Below, one piece after another: positions 15,597-24,566 of a stretch of 64,000 nt of DNA. Position 1 is the stretch's first letter. Each line of letters begins with the position of its first letter. The stretch lies in NCBI RefSeq assembly GCF_042752395.1, contig NZ_JBHYXZ010000028.1:10441-74440 (forward strand), given 5' to 3'. Source of the stretch: Actinosynnema sp042752395 (lineage in GTDB: Bacteria; Actinomycetota; Actinomycetes; Mycobacteriales; Pseudonocardiaceae). The position numbers and the translations under genes were made by a program. Under the pieces are notes generated by a model. The model was not told where the DNA came from. It did not search any database and was given only the letters and a program-made list of their open reading frames with translations.

Positions 15597-16874
15597 GTGA
15601 GTGAGGAGGCCGCCGCGTTGCCGTACGTCCTGGGGGTCGACGTGGGCTCCACGCGCACCGCGGCGGCCGTGTGCCGGCTGGGCGGCGCGGGTCGCGGCGA
15701 ACCGGAACCGGTCGACCTGGGCGGCCCCGGCGGCGGCGTGGCCTCGACGCTCCAGCTCACCCCCGACGGCGCGTTCGCGGTCGGCGAGCCGGGCGACCCG
15801 CGGTGGACCGCCACGGGCTTCGTCCGCCGGCTCGGCGACACGACCCCGGTCGTGCTCGGCGGCGTCGAGCGGATCCCGGCCGAGGAGCTGACCGCGCTGC
15901 TGGTCATGTGGGTGGTCGACCAGGTCGCGGCACGCGAGGGCGAGCGCCCCGAGCACGTCGTGCTCGCCCACCCGCCCGGGTGGGGGCCGCACGCCAAGGG
16001 GTTGGCGCACCGGGCGCTGCGGTCGGTCGGGGTGGCGGCGTCGCTGGTGCCCGAGCCCGTCGCGGCGGCCGAGAACCACGCGTTCACCCGGTCGCCCGTC
16101 GGCCCGCTCGGCGTGTTCAGCCTGGGCAGCCACGCGTTCAGCGCCTCCGTGGTGGGCCGGGGGTTCGAGCTGGTCGCCACCGCCGACGGGGTGGACCAGG
16201 CGGCGGGCGCCGACTTCGACGACGCGGTGCTCGCGCACGTGCGGACCTCGCTCGGGCGGGAGCTGACCGACCTCGACCCCGACGACCCCCGCACCCGCGG
16301 CCTGCACGCGCGGCTGCGCCGCGACTGCGAGGCGGCCAAGCGCGTGCTGTCCGGCACGGTCGAGACGGCGATCCCGGTGCACCTGCCGTCCGGGCGGGTG
16401 GACGTGCCGATCACCCGGGCGCAATTCGAGGACCTGGTCCGCGCCGACGTGGAGCAGGCCGTGTCGCTGTTCACCAGGGTCGCGTCGGGCGTCGCGATGA
16501 CCGTGCTCGTCGGCGGCAGCGCCCGCATCCCGCTGGTCGCGGCGTCCGTGCCGGGCCGGGTGGTGCTGGAGGCCGCGCCGGAGACGTCGGTGGTGAAGGG
16601 CGCGGCGCTGGCGGCCCGCCGGCTCGTGGTCGGCCCGGACGCCGAGCCCGAGCCGATCGAGACGTCGGTGCTGGTGCGGGACGACGACCCGCTGCTGAGG
16701 TTCCCCGTGGGCAGCCTGGACGTGCCGGACGCGGAGTTCACCGCGCCGCCGCCGCGGCCACCCGTCGACATCACCCCCCTCGACCTGCCCGAGCGGCGCA
16801 CGGTGAAGCGCGTCGTGCGCGGGCTCGTCGTGACCGGTGGGCGCCGCGCCCGTGATCCCGAGGATGGCCGTTGA
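15597..16874 (+). CDS. Short Hsp70/actin-fold ATPase lacking the substrate-binding domain
   Basis: The 425-residue protein has the Hsp70 nucleotide-binding fold: phosphate-1 motif VLGVDVGSTRT (11-21), the mid-domain EPVAAAENHA and the phosphate-2/adenosine motif VLVGGSARIPLV (about 310). It ends soon after this domain with a Pro-rich 60-residue tail, so no peptide-binding domain is present. Hsp70-like proteins of this type sit next to regulators in actinomycetes. Here the gene overlaps the IniR-like gene by 4 bases and diverges from iniBAC. A TTG at 15618 with a better ribosome binding site is an alternative start. Confidence 0.82.
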   Translation: MSEEAAALPYVLGVDVGSTRTAAAVCRLGGAGRGEPEPVDLGGPGGGVASTLQLTPDGAFAVGEPGDPRWTATGFVRRLGDTTPVVLGGVERIPAEELTALLVMWVVDQVAAREGERPEHVVLAHPPGWGPHAKGLAHRALRSVGVAASLVPEPVAAAENHAFTRSPVGPLGVFSLGSHAFSASVVGRGFELVATADGVDQAAGADFDDAVLAHVRTSLGRELTDLDPDDPRTRGLHARLRRDCEAAKRVLSGTVETAIPVHLPSGRVDVPITRAQFEDLVRADVEQAVSLFTRVASGVAMTVLVGGSARIPLVAASVPGRVVLEAAPETSVVKGAALAARRLVVGPDAEPEPIETSVLVRDDDPLLRFPVGSLDVPDAEFTAPPPRPPVDITPLDLPERRTVKRVVRGLVVTGGRRARDPEDGR

Positions 16875-19237
16875 GCTTGAGCACGACCGCGCGTCCGGTG
16901 TTGTCCCCGGAAGTCACGCAGGTCCTGGACGCCGTCGCGGCGGGAGCCGTCGTGCGGCTCGGCGTCGTCGCGCCCGGCGGGCACGGCAAGACCACCGTGC
17001 TGCGGGAGCTGGAGCGGGCGTTCGAGGACGCGGGCGCGTCGGCCACGGTGGTGGACGACGCGCACCTGCTGCCCGACGCCGAGCTGCTGTCCCTGCGCGC
17101 CCGCGTCGAACGCGGTGACGCCAACGTCGTGGTGGCCTACCGGCCCTGGCCGCGGTCGCGGGCGCTGGCGGCGCTGGCCGAGTCGCTGGGCCGGGCCCGG
17201 CCGGCGCTGGCGCTGGAGCCGTTCACCCGGGAGCAGGTGCGGGCGGTGCTGCCGCCGTCCGCGCGCGGGCTCGCGGACTTCGTGCACCAGCAGACCGGCG
17301 GCGTGCCGCGGTTCGTGCGGCGGCTGGCCGGGCTGACCGCGGCCGAGCTGACGCCCGAGGTGGTGGCGTCGTTCCGGGCCGACCTGGACTGGCTGGACGC
17401 CGACGTGCAGAAGTACCTGCTCGCCGCCGAGGCGGGCGCGGCGCTGCGGCTGGACCTGCTCGGCGGGCTGCTCGGGCTCGACGCCGACGCGGTGGGCGAC
17501 GTCATCGAGGCGGGCCGGGCCACCGGGCTCGTCGGGGCCGACGGCGCGTTGCCGCCCGTGGCCCGGGTGGCGGTGGCGGCGTTGAGCCGCACGGACCGGC
17601 GCATCGCGGTGCGGCAGCGGCTGGCGGAGTTGCAGCTGCGGTCGGGCGGACCGGTGCTCGACCTGGTGCGGCCGCTGATCGGGGTCGCCGGGCCGGAGCT
17701 GGGGCGCGTGTTCCGGGCGGCGGCGGACGAGGCGTTGGCGACCGACCCGGCGCTGGCGGCGCGGCTGCTGGAGTCCGTCGGCACGGCCGGTCCCGACGTG
17801 GCCGTGCGGCGCGCGGTGGCCTCGGCGATGGCCGGCGACCTGGACGCCGCGCTGCGGCTGGCGGACGGCGTGCTGTCCGGCGGCGACCCGGAGCACCGCG
17901 GCGCGGCGGCGGAGGTGGCCGCGATCGCGTTGGCGCACCGGGGCCAGCTCGCCCGCGGCACGGAGCTGCACCGGTGGTCGTCCAGCGCCACGTCGGCGGC
18001 GTTCGCGGTGATCGGCCGGGTCGGGACGGGGCGGTTGCCGGACGAGGCGCTGCCGGAGGCGCCGCCGACCATGCTCGACGGCGGCGCTTCCCTGATGGCG
18101 CAGGGCGTGGTGGAGTCGGTGACGTCGTCCGCGACCACCGCGCTGTCCACTTTGGTCCGCGCGGCGGGGTTGCTGGAGCCCGCCGGGCGGGCCGTGCTGC
18201 TGCCGGACACGCCCGCCGCGCTGGCCGCGCTGGTGGCGTTGCACAGCGGCGAGCCGGGGATCGCCGAGTCCGTGCTGGACCGGGCGCTCGCGACCGCGTC
18301 GGGCGGCGCGCTGATGGCCGTGCGGCACCGGCTGCTGCGGGCCTGGATCGCGATGCAGCGCGGCGACCTGCCGCGGGCCCGCGAGACGTTGGCCGCGCTG
18401 CGGAAGGCGGGCCGCCCGCTGGAGCCGCGCGACTGGCTGTTCGCGGTGGCGCTGGAGATCGGCGTCGCGCGCCGCACGAGCGACCTGGCCACGTTGAAGC
18501 GGACGTGGGAGCAGGCGTGCGAGGCGGTGCTGCGGCACCCGGTCGACCTGTTCACGTTCCTGCCGCTGGGCGAGTTCGCCACCGCCGCCGCGCGGCTGCG
18601 CGACCAGCACCGGCTCGCGCCGCACCTCGCGGCGGCGCGGACCCTGTTGCGGGACCTGGGCGATCCGAGCCTGTGGTCCGTGCCGCTGCACTGGAGCGCG
18701 CTGCACGCGGCGATCATCGCCGAGGAGACGTCGGTCGCCGAGGAGCACGCGGCGTCGCTGGCCGCGTGCCGGGACCGCAGCCGGTACGCGCGCGTCGTGT
18801 CGGCGGCGGCGGAGAGCTGGCTCGACGTGGTGGCGGGCAAGGTGGACGCCGACCAGGTCGAGGAGTCGGCGCGCGGGCTGCAGGCCGTGGGCCAGTGGTG
18901 GGACGCGGCACGCCTGGCCGGCCAGGCGGCGATAAGGACGTCGGACCGGCAGGCGATGGTGCGCCTGCTCGACTGCGCCCGGCTGCTCCAGGGCCGGCCC
19001 GCCGCGACCGCGCGCAAGCAGCCCGAACCCGTGGCGGAGGTGGACGCGGGCAAGCTCAGCGACCGCGAGCGCGAGGTGGCGGAGCTGGTCGTGGGCGGGC
19101 TGACCTACAAGCAGGTGGGCGACCGCCTGTTCATCTCCGCGAAGACGGTCGAGCACCACGTGGCCCGGATGCGGCAGCGGCTGGGCTGCGCCAGCCGGGC
19201 CGAACTGCTCGACCAGCTCCGCCAGATCGTCGGCTAG
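16871..19237 (+). CDS. IniR-like P-loop ATPase with C-terminal LuxR helix-turn-helix
   Basis: The 788-residue regulator has an N-terminal STAND-like ATPase (Walker A GGHGKTT at 36-42, Walker B-like VVDDAH at about 60). A long helical, TPR-like region follows, and a LuxR/GerE helix-turn-helix ends it (about 722-785, LSDREREVAELVVGGLTYKQVGDRLF). In mycobacteria IniR is a signal-transduction ATPase of this layout that activates iniBAC. The divergent position supports the same role here, but the signal is unknown. The TTG start overlaps the upstream stop (TTGA), so the two genes are coupled. Confidence 0.85.
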   Translation: MSLSTTARPVLSPEVTQVLDAVAAGAVVRLGVVAPGGHGKTTVLRELERAFEDAGASATVVDDAHLLPDAELLSLRARVERGDANVVVAYRPWPRSRALAALAESLGRARPALALEPFTREQVRAVLPPSARGLADFVHQQTGGVPRFVRRLAGLTAAELTPEVVASFRADLDWLDADVQKYLLAAEAGAALRLDLLGGLLGLDADAVGDVIEAGRATGLVGADGALPPVARVAVAALSRTDRRIAVRQRLAELQLRSGGPVLDLVRPLIGVAGPELGRVFRAAADEALATDPALAARLLESVGTAGPDVAVRRAVASAMAGDLDAALRLADGVLSGGDPEHRGAAAEVAAIALAHRGQLARGTELHRWSSSATSAAFAVIGRVGTGRLPDEALPEAPPTMLDGGASLMAQGVVESVTSSATTALSTLVRAAGLLEPAGRAVLLPDTPAALAALVALHSGEPGIAESVLDRALATASGGALMAVRHRLLRAWIAMQRGDLPRARETLAALRKAGRPLEPRDWLFAVALEIGVARRTSDLATLKRTWEQACEAVLRHPVDLFTFLPLGEFATAAARLRDQHRLAPHLAAARTLLRDLGDPSLWSVPLHWSALHAAIIAEETSVAEEHAASLAACRDRSRYARVVSAAAESWLDVVAGKVDADQVEESARGLQAVGQWWDAARLAGQAAIRTSDRQAMVRLLDCARLLQGRPAATARKQPEPVAEVDAGKLSDREREVAELVVGGLTYKQVGDRLFISAKTVEHHVARMRQRLGCASRAELLDQLRQIVG

Positions 19238-19263
19238 GCACGGCAAAACCGCTGCTCCCGGCC

Positions 19264-19288
19264 GGGCCGTCAGGCGGGGAGACGGCCC
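19264..19288. terminator. Hairpin between convergent iniR-like and DUF2165 genes
   Basis: GGGCCGTC and GACGGCCC form a perfect 8-bp stem in the 65 bp between two convergent genes. Confidence 0.5.
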
Positions 19289-19302
19289 CCGGTCCGGAGA
19301 GG

Positions 19303-19794
19303 TCAGTCGCGCTTGCCCGCGTGCAGCAGCACGAGCCCGAGCGCGGCGATGACGAAGTTCTGGAACGCGGCCGACAACCCGTTCCAGTCCTTGGACTGCC
19401 ACATGACGAACCACTCGCCGCCGATCGCGATGAACCCGCCGCCGAACAGCAGCACCTGCATGACCCAGCCCGCGGACGACAGCCGGCGCGCCGACTCCTC
19501 GCGCCGCCGCAGCCAGGCCACCAGCCCGGCCAGCAGGACCAGCGCGGTCACCGCCTCCCACGCGATGATCAGCACGTAGGCGACGGTCACGACGGTCGGG
19601 TTCGTGATCGCGCGCCACGACGTGTTGGGCGAGCCGAACGTGGTGTCCATGGCCAGCACGTGTTGCACGAACGCGTGGTTGGTCTCGTAGTCGGTGATGT
19701 TGCCGAACACGACGAGACCCATGTAGAGCGCGGTGATCCCGGTCAGCGCCGTGATCGCCGCCTGTGAGGTCCCCACCCTGGCAAGTGCGCGCAT
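19303..19794 (-). CDS. DUF2165 integral membrane protein
   Basis: The 163-residue protein has four predicted membrane helices (about 13-33, 67-90, 104-125 and 140-158) and matches the DUF2165 small membrane protein family: ALYMGLVVFGNITDYETN, then FVQHVLAMDTTF, and later GGEWFVMWQSKDWNG. No function is established for the family. It stands alone between convergent and unrelated genes. Confidence 0.85.
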   Translation of the reverse strand: MRALARVGTSQAAITALTGITALYMGLVVFGNITDYETNHAFVQHVLAMDTTFGSPNTSWRAITNPTVVTVAYVLIIAWEAVTALVLLAGLVAWLRRREESARRLSSAGWVMQVLLFGGGFIAIGGEWFVMWQSKDWNGLSAAFQNFVIAALGLVLLHAGKRD

Positions 19795-19889
19795 GTTCTG
19801 TAGAACCTAGTCACGATCCACCGGAAGTCCACGGGAAGAATTCACCAGTCAAGACGACCGTTCGGGGTGCCGTCCGCCGGGTCGCCCCG

Positions 19890-22800
19890 TCACGGGCACG
19901 GCGGCTCGTAGTCGAGCTGCGGCAGGTGCTCGCGCCAGCGCTCCTCCGGCAGCACGCCCTTGGTCTTGCTGCACAGCCGCTCGATGACGTGGTCCAGGTC
20001 CAGCTCCCACAGCCGCACCGTGCTGTCGGAGCTGGTGGAGGCGAGCCGCTTGCCGTCCGGGCTGAACTGCAGGTCGCGCAGCCCGCCGTCGTGCCCGGTC
20101 AGCATCCGGCCGACCGCGATGGGCCGCTGCGCGTCGTGCACGTCCCACAGCCGGATGGTCCGGTCCTCGCCGCCGCTGGCCAGCGTCGTCCCGTCCGGGC
20201 TGAACGCCACCGCCACCGCGGCCTCCACGTGCCCGGTGAGCGGCCGGCCGAGCGGCTCGGGCCGGTCGGGCCTGCTCACGTCCCACAGCCGGACCGTCCG
20301 GTCGTCGCTCGCGGTCGCCAACGTCCGGCCGTCCGGGCTGATGTCGGCCGCACCCACCGCGCCGGTGTGCCCGGTCAACGGGTGCCCCGAGGGCTGGGCG
20401 GCGGCCGGGTCGGACACGTTCCACAGCCGCACGGTCTTGTCCGCGCTCGCCGTGACGAGCGTCCGGCCGTCCGGGGCGAACCCGACGTAGTGCACGTACT
20501 CGGTGTGCCCGACGAGCGGGTTGCCGAGCCGTTCCGGGTGCTCCCGGTCGCTGATGTCCCACAGCTGCACGGAGGTGTCGGTGGCGCCGGTGGCCAGCAC
20601 CTTGCCGTCGGGCCGGAACGCCACCGGCGAGCTGTAGCGGGTGCCCACCTCGATCGGCTCGCCCAGCGGGCGCGGGCGCTCCGGGTCCGACAGGTCCCAC
20701 AGCCGCACCGCCTTGTCGCTGACCGTGGCGAGCGTCAGCCCGTCGTCGCTCAGCTCGACCGCCCACACGGGCGCGCCGTGCGACACCACCGCGGCCGACT
20801 CGGGCGTGGCCGGGTCGCCGGTGTCCCACACCCGGACCGACCGGTCCTCGCTGCCCGACACCAGGTGGTGGCCGTCGGGGGTGAAGACGGGGCCCACGGT
20901 GCGCGCCGAGTGGCCGACCAGCACGCCGTGCGGCAGCGACCACAGCCGCACCACGGAGTCGTGGCTGCCGGTGGCCAGGGTCCGGCCGTCCGGGCTGAAC
21001 GACACCGCGTAGACGATGCCGCTGCGCCCGGCCAGCGGCCGGCCGAGCGGCTGCGCGCGCTCCGGGTCGGTGACGTTCCACATCCGCGTGGTGCCGTCGC
21101 CGCCCGCGGACGCCAGCACCCGGCCGTCCGGGCTGAACGCCACCGACCACACGCCCTCGGTGTGGCCGGTCAGCGGGCGGCCCAGCGGCCGCGGCGCCGC
21201 CGGGTCGGCCACCCCGAACAGCCGCACCGTGTGGTCCTCGCTGCCGACGGCCAACACCCGGCCGTCCGGGCCGAACGCGAGCGAGTGCACGCGGTGGTCG
21301 AACCCGGTGATCGGCGCGCCGAGCGCCTTCGGGGCGGCCCGGTCGCGGAGGTCGAAGAGGATCACGGTGTTGTCGTCGCCGCCGGTGGCCAGCAGCGCGC
21401 CGTCCGGGCTGACCGCCACCGCGCGCACCTGCGCGGTGTGCCCGCCGAGCGGTTCGCCCAGCGGTCGCGGCGCGGCCGGGTCGGCCACGTCCCACAGCCG
21501 CGCCGTGCCGTCGGCGTTGGCCGTGACCAGGGTGCGCGAGTCCGGCGTGAACGCGAGCAGGTAGACGGTGTCGTTGCCGCCCGTCAGCGGCTGGCCGAGC
21601 GAGCGCGGCCGCTCCGGGTCCGTCACGTCCCACAGCCGCACGGTCTGGTCGTTGCCCGCGGTGGCGAGCGTCCGACCGTCCGGGCTGAACACGGCCGAGG
21701 TGACCCAGCTGCGGTGCCCGGTCAGCGGCGAGCCGAGCGGCTTCGGGTCGTCGGGGTCGCGCAGGTCCCACAGCCGCACGGTCTGGTCGAAGCTCGCGGT
21801 GGCCAGGAACCGCCCGTCGGGGGAGTACGAGGTCAGGTACACCGGACCGGTGTGCCCGGCCAGCGGGATCGCGAGCGGCGTGGTCTGCGTGGACAGCAGC
21901 CGGGTCTGCACGTCGCGGTCGTCGGGCCGCATCCGGTGCGCCACCAGGGCGAGCTGCGCCGACAGCGACGGGTCGGACTCCTGCAACCGGTCCGCCTCCG
22001 CCACCACCTGCCGGAACACCGCGTCGTCGCGCTGCCGCACGGCCACCACCGCGGCCGTGGCGGCGATGAGCGCGAGCACCACCACGCACGCCACCGCCGC
22101 GCGCCGGCCCCACGCGGCCCGCCGGCGGTACTGCATCGACACCGCCAGGAAGTCCTGCGCGGTCCCGGTCAGGCCCTCGGGTCCGGCGGCGTCCGCCCAG
22201 TGCCGCGCCGTCTCCAGCCGTGCGCCCCGGTACAGCAGCGACGGGTCGCGGTCCTGGCCCGCCCACGTCCCCGCGTCCTCCTCCAGGCGCTGCCGCAGGA
22301 GCTGGCCCTCCCGGTCCTGGTCGATCCAGCTCCGCAGGCGCGGCCACGCCTGGAGCAGCGCCTCGTGCGTGATCTCCACCGAGCCCGCGTCGAGCGTGAC
22401 CAGGCGGGCCCGCGCGAGCACCTCCAGCGCCTCCTCGCCCGCGGTCCGGTTCGCGGCCTGCTCGACCAGCTCGTGCCGGGTCGAGCGGCGGCGGGTGTCC
22501 TGCGTGTCCTCGCCGACCCGCACCAGCCGCAGCAGCAACGGCCGCGCCGCCTGCTGCGCGGGCGGCGCGAGGTCCGCCCACGCCCGTTCCGCGGTGGCCG
22601 CCACCGCACCCTGGATGCCGCCCGCCGACCGGTAGCCCGCGATGGTCAGCTTGCCCGCCTGCCGGCGCTGCCAGGTGGCCAGCAGGGCGTGCGACAGCAG
22701 CGGCAGCGCGCCCGCGTCGTACGCGCCCTGGCCGCCGCCCGCCTTCGCCCGGCCGCTGCGCACGCCGAGGTCGCGCAGCATCAGCTCGATCAGGCCCGGC

Positions 22801-23948
22801 TCCAGTTGCAGGCCCGCCGCCTTCGCGGGCCGCGACACCGCCTCCCGCAGCTCCGCCGACGTCATCGGCCCCAGCACCATCTGCCGGTCCTGCAACGCGT
22901 CGGCCAGCTCCGGGAACGCCAGGCAGCGGCCGTAGAAGTCGGCCCGCACGCCCACCAGCACCACCGCGGGGGCCGTGCCGCCGGGCACCGCGGGCGTGCA
23001 CGCCACGTGCAGCGCCTGCACGAACACCTGCACCCGGTTCTCGTCCGAGGACAGCGTGAACGCCTCCTCGAACTGGTCCACGACGACGACCACCCGCTCG
23101 CCGCCGTGCCGCGCCGCGTACGCCGCGAACGCGGCCCGGATCCGCGCGGCGAACCGCGGCACGCCCAGCAGCGCCTGCCCGAGGAACGTGTCGGGCCCGT
23201 GCCCGGCCGCCACCAGGTCGTGGTCCACCGCGTCCGGCGTGAGCGCCAGGTCGAGCACGTCGGACAATTCCGGGATCTGCCGGACCAATTCCTTCACCGG
23301 GTCGACGCCGGGCGTGATGACCACCGCCGGCCAATTCGTCGAACCCTCCAGCGCCAACGCGCCGTCGCGAATGGACGGGATCACGCCGGCGCGCACCAGG
23401 GACGATTTCCCGGCGCCCGACGCGCCGACCAGCATCACGATTCCGCCGGTTTCCGCGGCACTGCCCAGTCGGGACACCAGCGCGGCCGTGCTGCGTTCCC
23501 GGCCGAAGAACCAGCTCGAATCCTCCGGCTGGAACGCGGCCAATCCCCGATAGGGGCACACGCCGATTTCCTCGGAACTCGGCGGGTCCTCGACGTCCGA
23601 CGAGGACACCGGGCTGGCCAGCGCCTCCTCCCACAGCGCGCGCCACGCGTCCAGGTCGTACAGGCCGGGCGCCGGCGGCTGCGGCCGCGACTTGCGGGCC
23701 TCGCCGATCAGGATCTCGAGGACTACCGAGAGTGCCGGAAAACGGGCGGGCACGTTTCGCCCGCGACGCCAGTCGCTGACCCGCTGCGCGGTCGCGCGGA
23801 CCGGGCGACCGCGTTCGTCGGTGCGCCGCGCGCGGGCGACGGACTCGGTCACCTTCTTCAAAGGCGGGTCGCCGGCTTCGGCGTAGAGCAGCGCGAACCG
23901 CTCCGCGAACAGGGCGCGGGGACCCGACCCCGGACCGGAACCAGCCAT
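19890..23948 (-). CDS. HTH-nSTAND1 NTPase with 14 WD40 repeats
   Basis: The 1352-residue protein has an N-terminal helix-turn-helix (about 10-80, QRVSDWRRGRNVPARFPALS). Next is an nSTAND1 NTPase: FFGRERSTAALVSRL, Walker A VGASGAGKSS at 174-183 and Walker B VVVVVDQFEEAF at about 290. One membrane helix follows (about 660-685), then 14 WD40 repeats (each ending near VRLWD), enough for two seven-blade propellers. Such proteins are signalling switches of unknown input. Related STAND ATPases act in phage defence, but no effector domain or partner gene is seen here. It may act as a membrane-bound regulator. Confidence 0.9.
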   Translation of the reverse strand: MAGSGPGSGPRALFAERFALLYAEAGDPPLKKVTESVARARRTDERGRPVRATAQRVSDWRRGRNVPARFPALSVVLEILIGEARKSRPQPPAPGLYDLDAWRALWEEALASPVSSSDVEDPPSSEEIGVCPYRGLAAFQPEDSSWFFGRERSTAALVSRLGSAAETGGIVMLVGASGAGKSSLVRAGVIPSIRDGALALEGSTNWPAVVITPGVDPVKELVRQIPELSDVLDLALTPDAVDHDLVAAGHGPDTFLGQALLGVPRFAARIRAAFAAYAARHGGERVVVVVDQFEEAFTLSSDENRVQVFVQALHVACTPAVPGGTAPAVVLVGVRADFYGRCLAFPELADALQDRQMVLGPMTSAELREAVSRPAKAAGLQLEPGLIELMLRDLGVRSGRAKAGGGQGAYDAGALPLLSHALLATWQRRQAGKLTIAGYRSAGGIQGAVAATAERAWADLAPPAQQAARPLLLRLVRVGEDTQDTRRRSTRHELVEQAANRTAGEEALEVLARARLVTLDAGSVEITHEALLQAWPRLRSWIDQDREGQLLRQRLEEDAGTWAGQDRDPSLLYRGARLETARHWADAAGPEGLTGTAQDFLAVSMQYRRRAAWGRRAAVACVVVLALIAATAAVVAVRQRDDAVFRQVVAEADRLQESDPSLSAQLALVAHRMRPDDRDVQTRLLSTQTTPLAIPLAGHTGPVYLTSYSPDGRFLATASFDQTVRLWDLRDPDDPKPLGSPLTGHRSWVTSAVFSPDGRTLATAGNDQTVRLWDVTDPERPRSLGQPLTGGNDTVYLLAFTPDSRTLVTANADGTARLWDVADPAAPRPLGEPLGGHTAQVRAVAVSPDGALLATGGDDNTVILFDLRDRAAPKALGAPITGFDHRVHSLAFGPDGRVLAVGSEDHTVRLFGVADPAAPRPLGRPLTGHTEGVWSVAFSPDGRVLASAGGDGTTRMWNVTDPERAQPLGRPLAGRSGIVYAVSFSPDGRTLATGSHDSVVRLWSLPHGVLVGHSARTVGPVFTPDGHHLVSGSEDRSVRVWDTGDPATPESAAVVSHGAPVWAVELSDDGLTLATVSDKAVRLWDLSDPERPRPLGEPIEVGTRYSSPVAFRPDGKVLATGATDTSVQLWDISDREHPERLGNPLVGHTEYVHYVGFAPDGRTLVTASADKTVRLWNVSDPAAAQPSGHPLTGHTGAVGAADISPDGRTLATASDDRTVRLWDVSRPDRPEPLGRPLTGHVEAAVAVAFSPDGTTLASGGEDRTIRLWDVHDAQRPIAVGRMLTGHDGGLRDLQFSPDGKRLASTSSDSTVRLWELDLDHVIERLCSKTKGVLPEERWREHLPQLDYEPPCP

Positions 23949-24566
23949 CCGCGACGTGCCTCCTCAAGATCCGGCGTTCCGGACCGGAAAACCGGATGTG
24001 AGCGCGTGAACAGGTCGTTTGCCGACCGGTGGAGCCCTTGTGAGTCCACCCTAACGACTTGCGCCGACAAACTGGTCGAGACGTTCCGATGACGTCGTCG
24101 AGGGCATGCGGAGGGACCGGTCGAAGTGGTGTCGCAGGCAACTACCGCGAGTGGCAGCTCGTTCGTCGCTGAGGGGTCCTGGGGGTCTTCTCAGCGGTGC
24201 GCCCCCCACCGGCACGACCGGTGGAACGGCGCGGCGACCTGCCACGCCGGGCGGAGTTGACCCGGTGCGGCCCGCGCCCGTGCCGGTCACGGCCCGTGAG
24301 GACCGGGGTGTCCCCGGTGAAGCACGGGTCTGCCCGATCGTGAGGACGGTGCTGGACGCGCACGGTCGGGACCGTGCCGAGGTGGGTCTGGACCTCCTGG
24401 CCAGGCTCGCCGTCCCGACGCACCGCTAGCCGGTGTCGGGCCCAGGGGCCGCCGAGCCCTCCGGGTGCGCCGCACGACGCGGTGCGGCGCGACCCGTCCG
24501 GCCCGGTTTTCCGCCATGTCGCATTTCCGCCGGCCACCGGGTGCCGCTTTGACCGATGCTGGTGCC
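23949..24566. other. Intergenic region of about 600 bp with one weak ORF
   Basis: The span between the WD40 gene and the Ada-AlkA gene holds a possible 107-codon frame at 24106-24429. The rest shows no ribosome binding site, RNA gene or repeat that I can support. Confidence 0.4.
24106..24429 (+). CDS. Possible small hypothetical protein
   Basis: The first half of this 107-codon frame is Arg/Pro/Gly-rich and not convincing. The last 35 residues (PIVRTVLDAHGRDRAEVGLD then LLARLAVPTHR) look like a real helical protein segment. A shorter product from an internal start is possible. I recognise no family. Confidence 0.25.
   Translation: MRRDRSKWCRRQLPRVAARSSLRGPGGLLSGAPPTGTTGGTARRPATPGGVDPVRPAPVPVTAREDRGVPGEARVCPIVRTVLDAHGRDRAEVGLDLLARLAVPTHR

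Noticed and set aside
15593..19618. Very long minus-strand open frame of 1341 codons opposite the Hsp70-like and IniR-like genes
   Set aside because: The translation is His/Arg/Pro-rich low complexity without domains; it is the shadow of high-GC coding sequence.
19890..23948. Known anti-phage system built on the STAND NTPase
   Set aside because: No effector domain and no companion defence gene is adjacent; the domain order is that of a general actinomycete signalling protein.
19764..24092. Plus-strand open frame of 1442 codons opposite the WD40 gene
   Set aside because: It is an antisense shadow of the WD40 repeats and shows no domain of its own.
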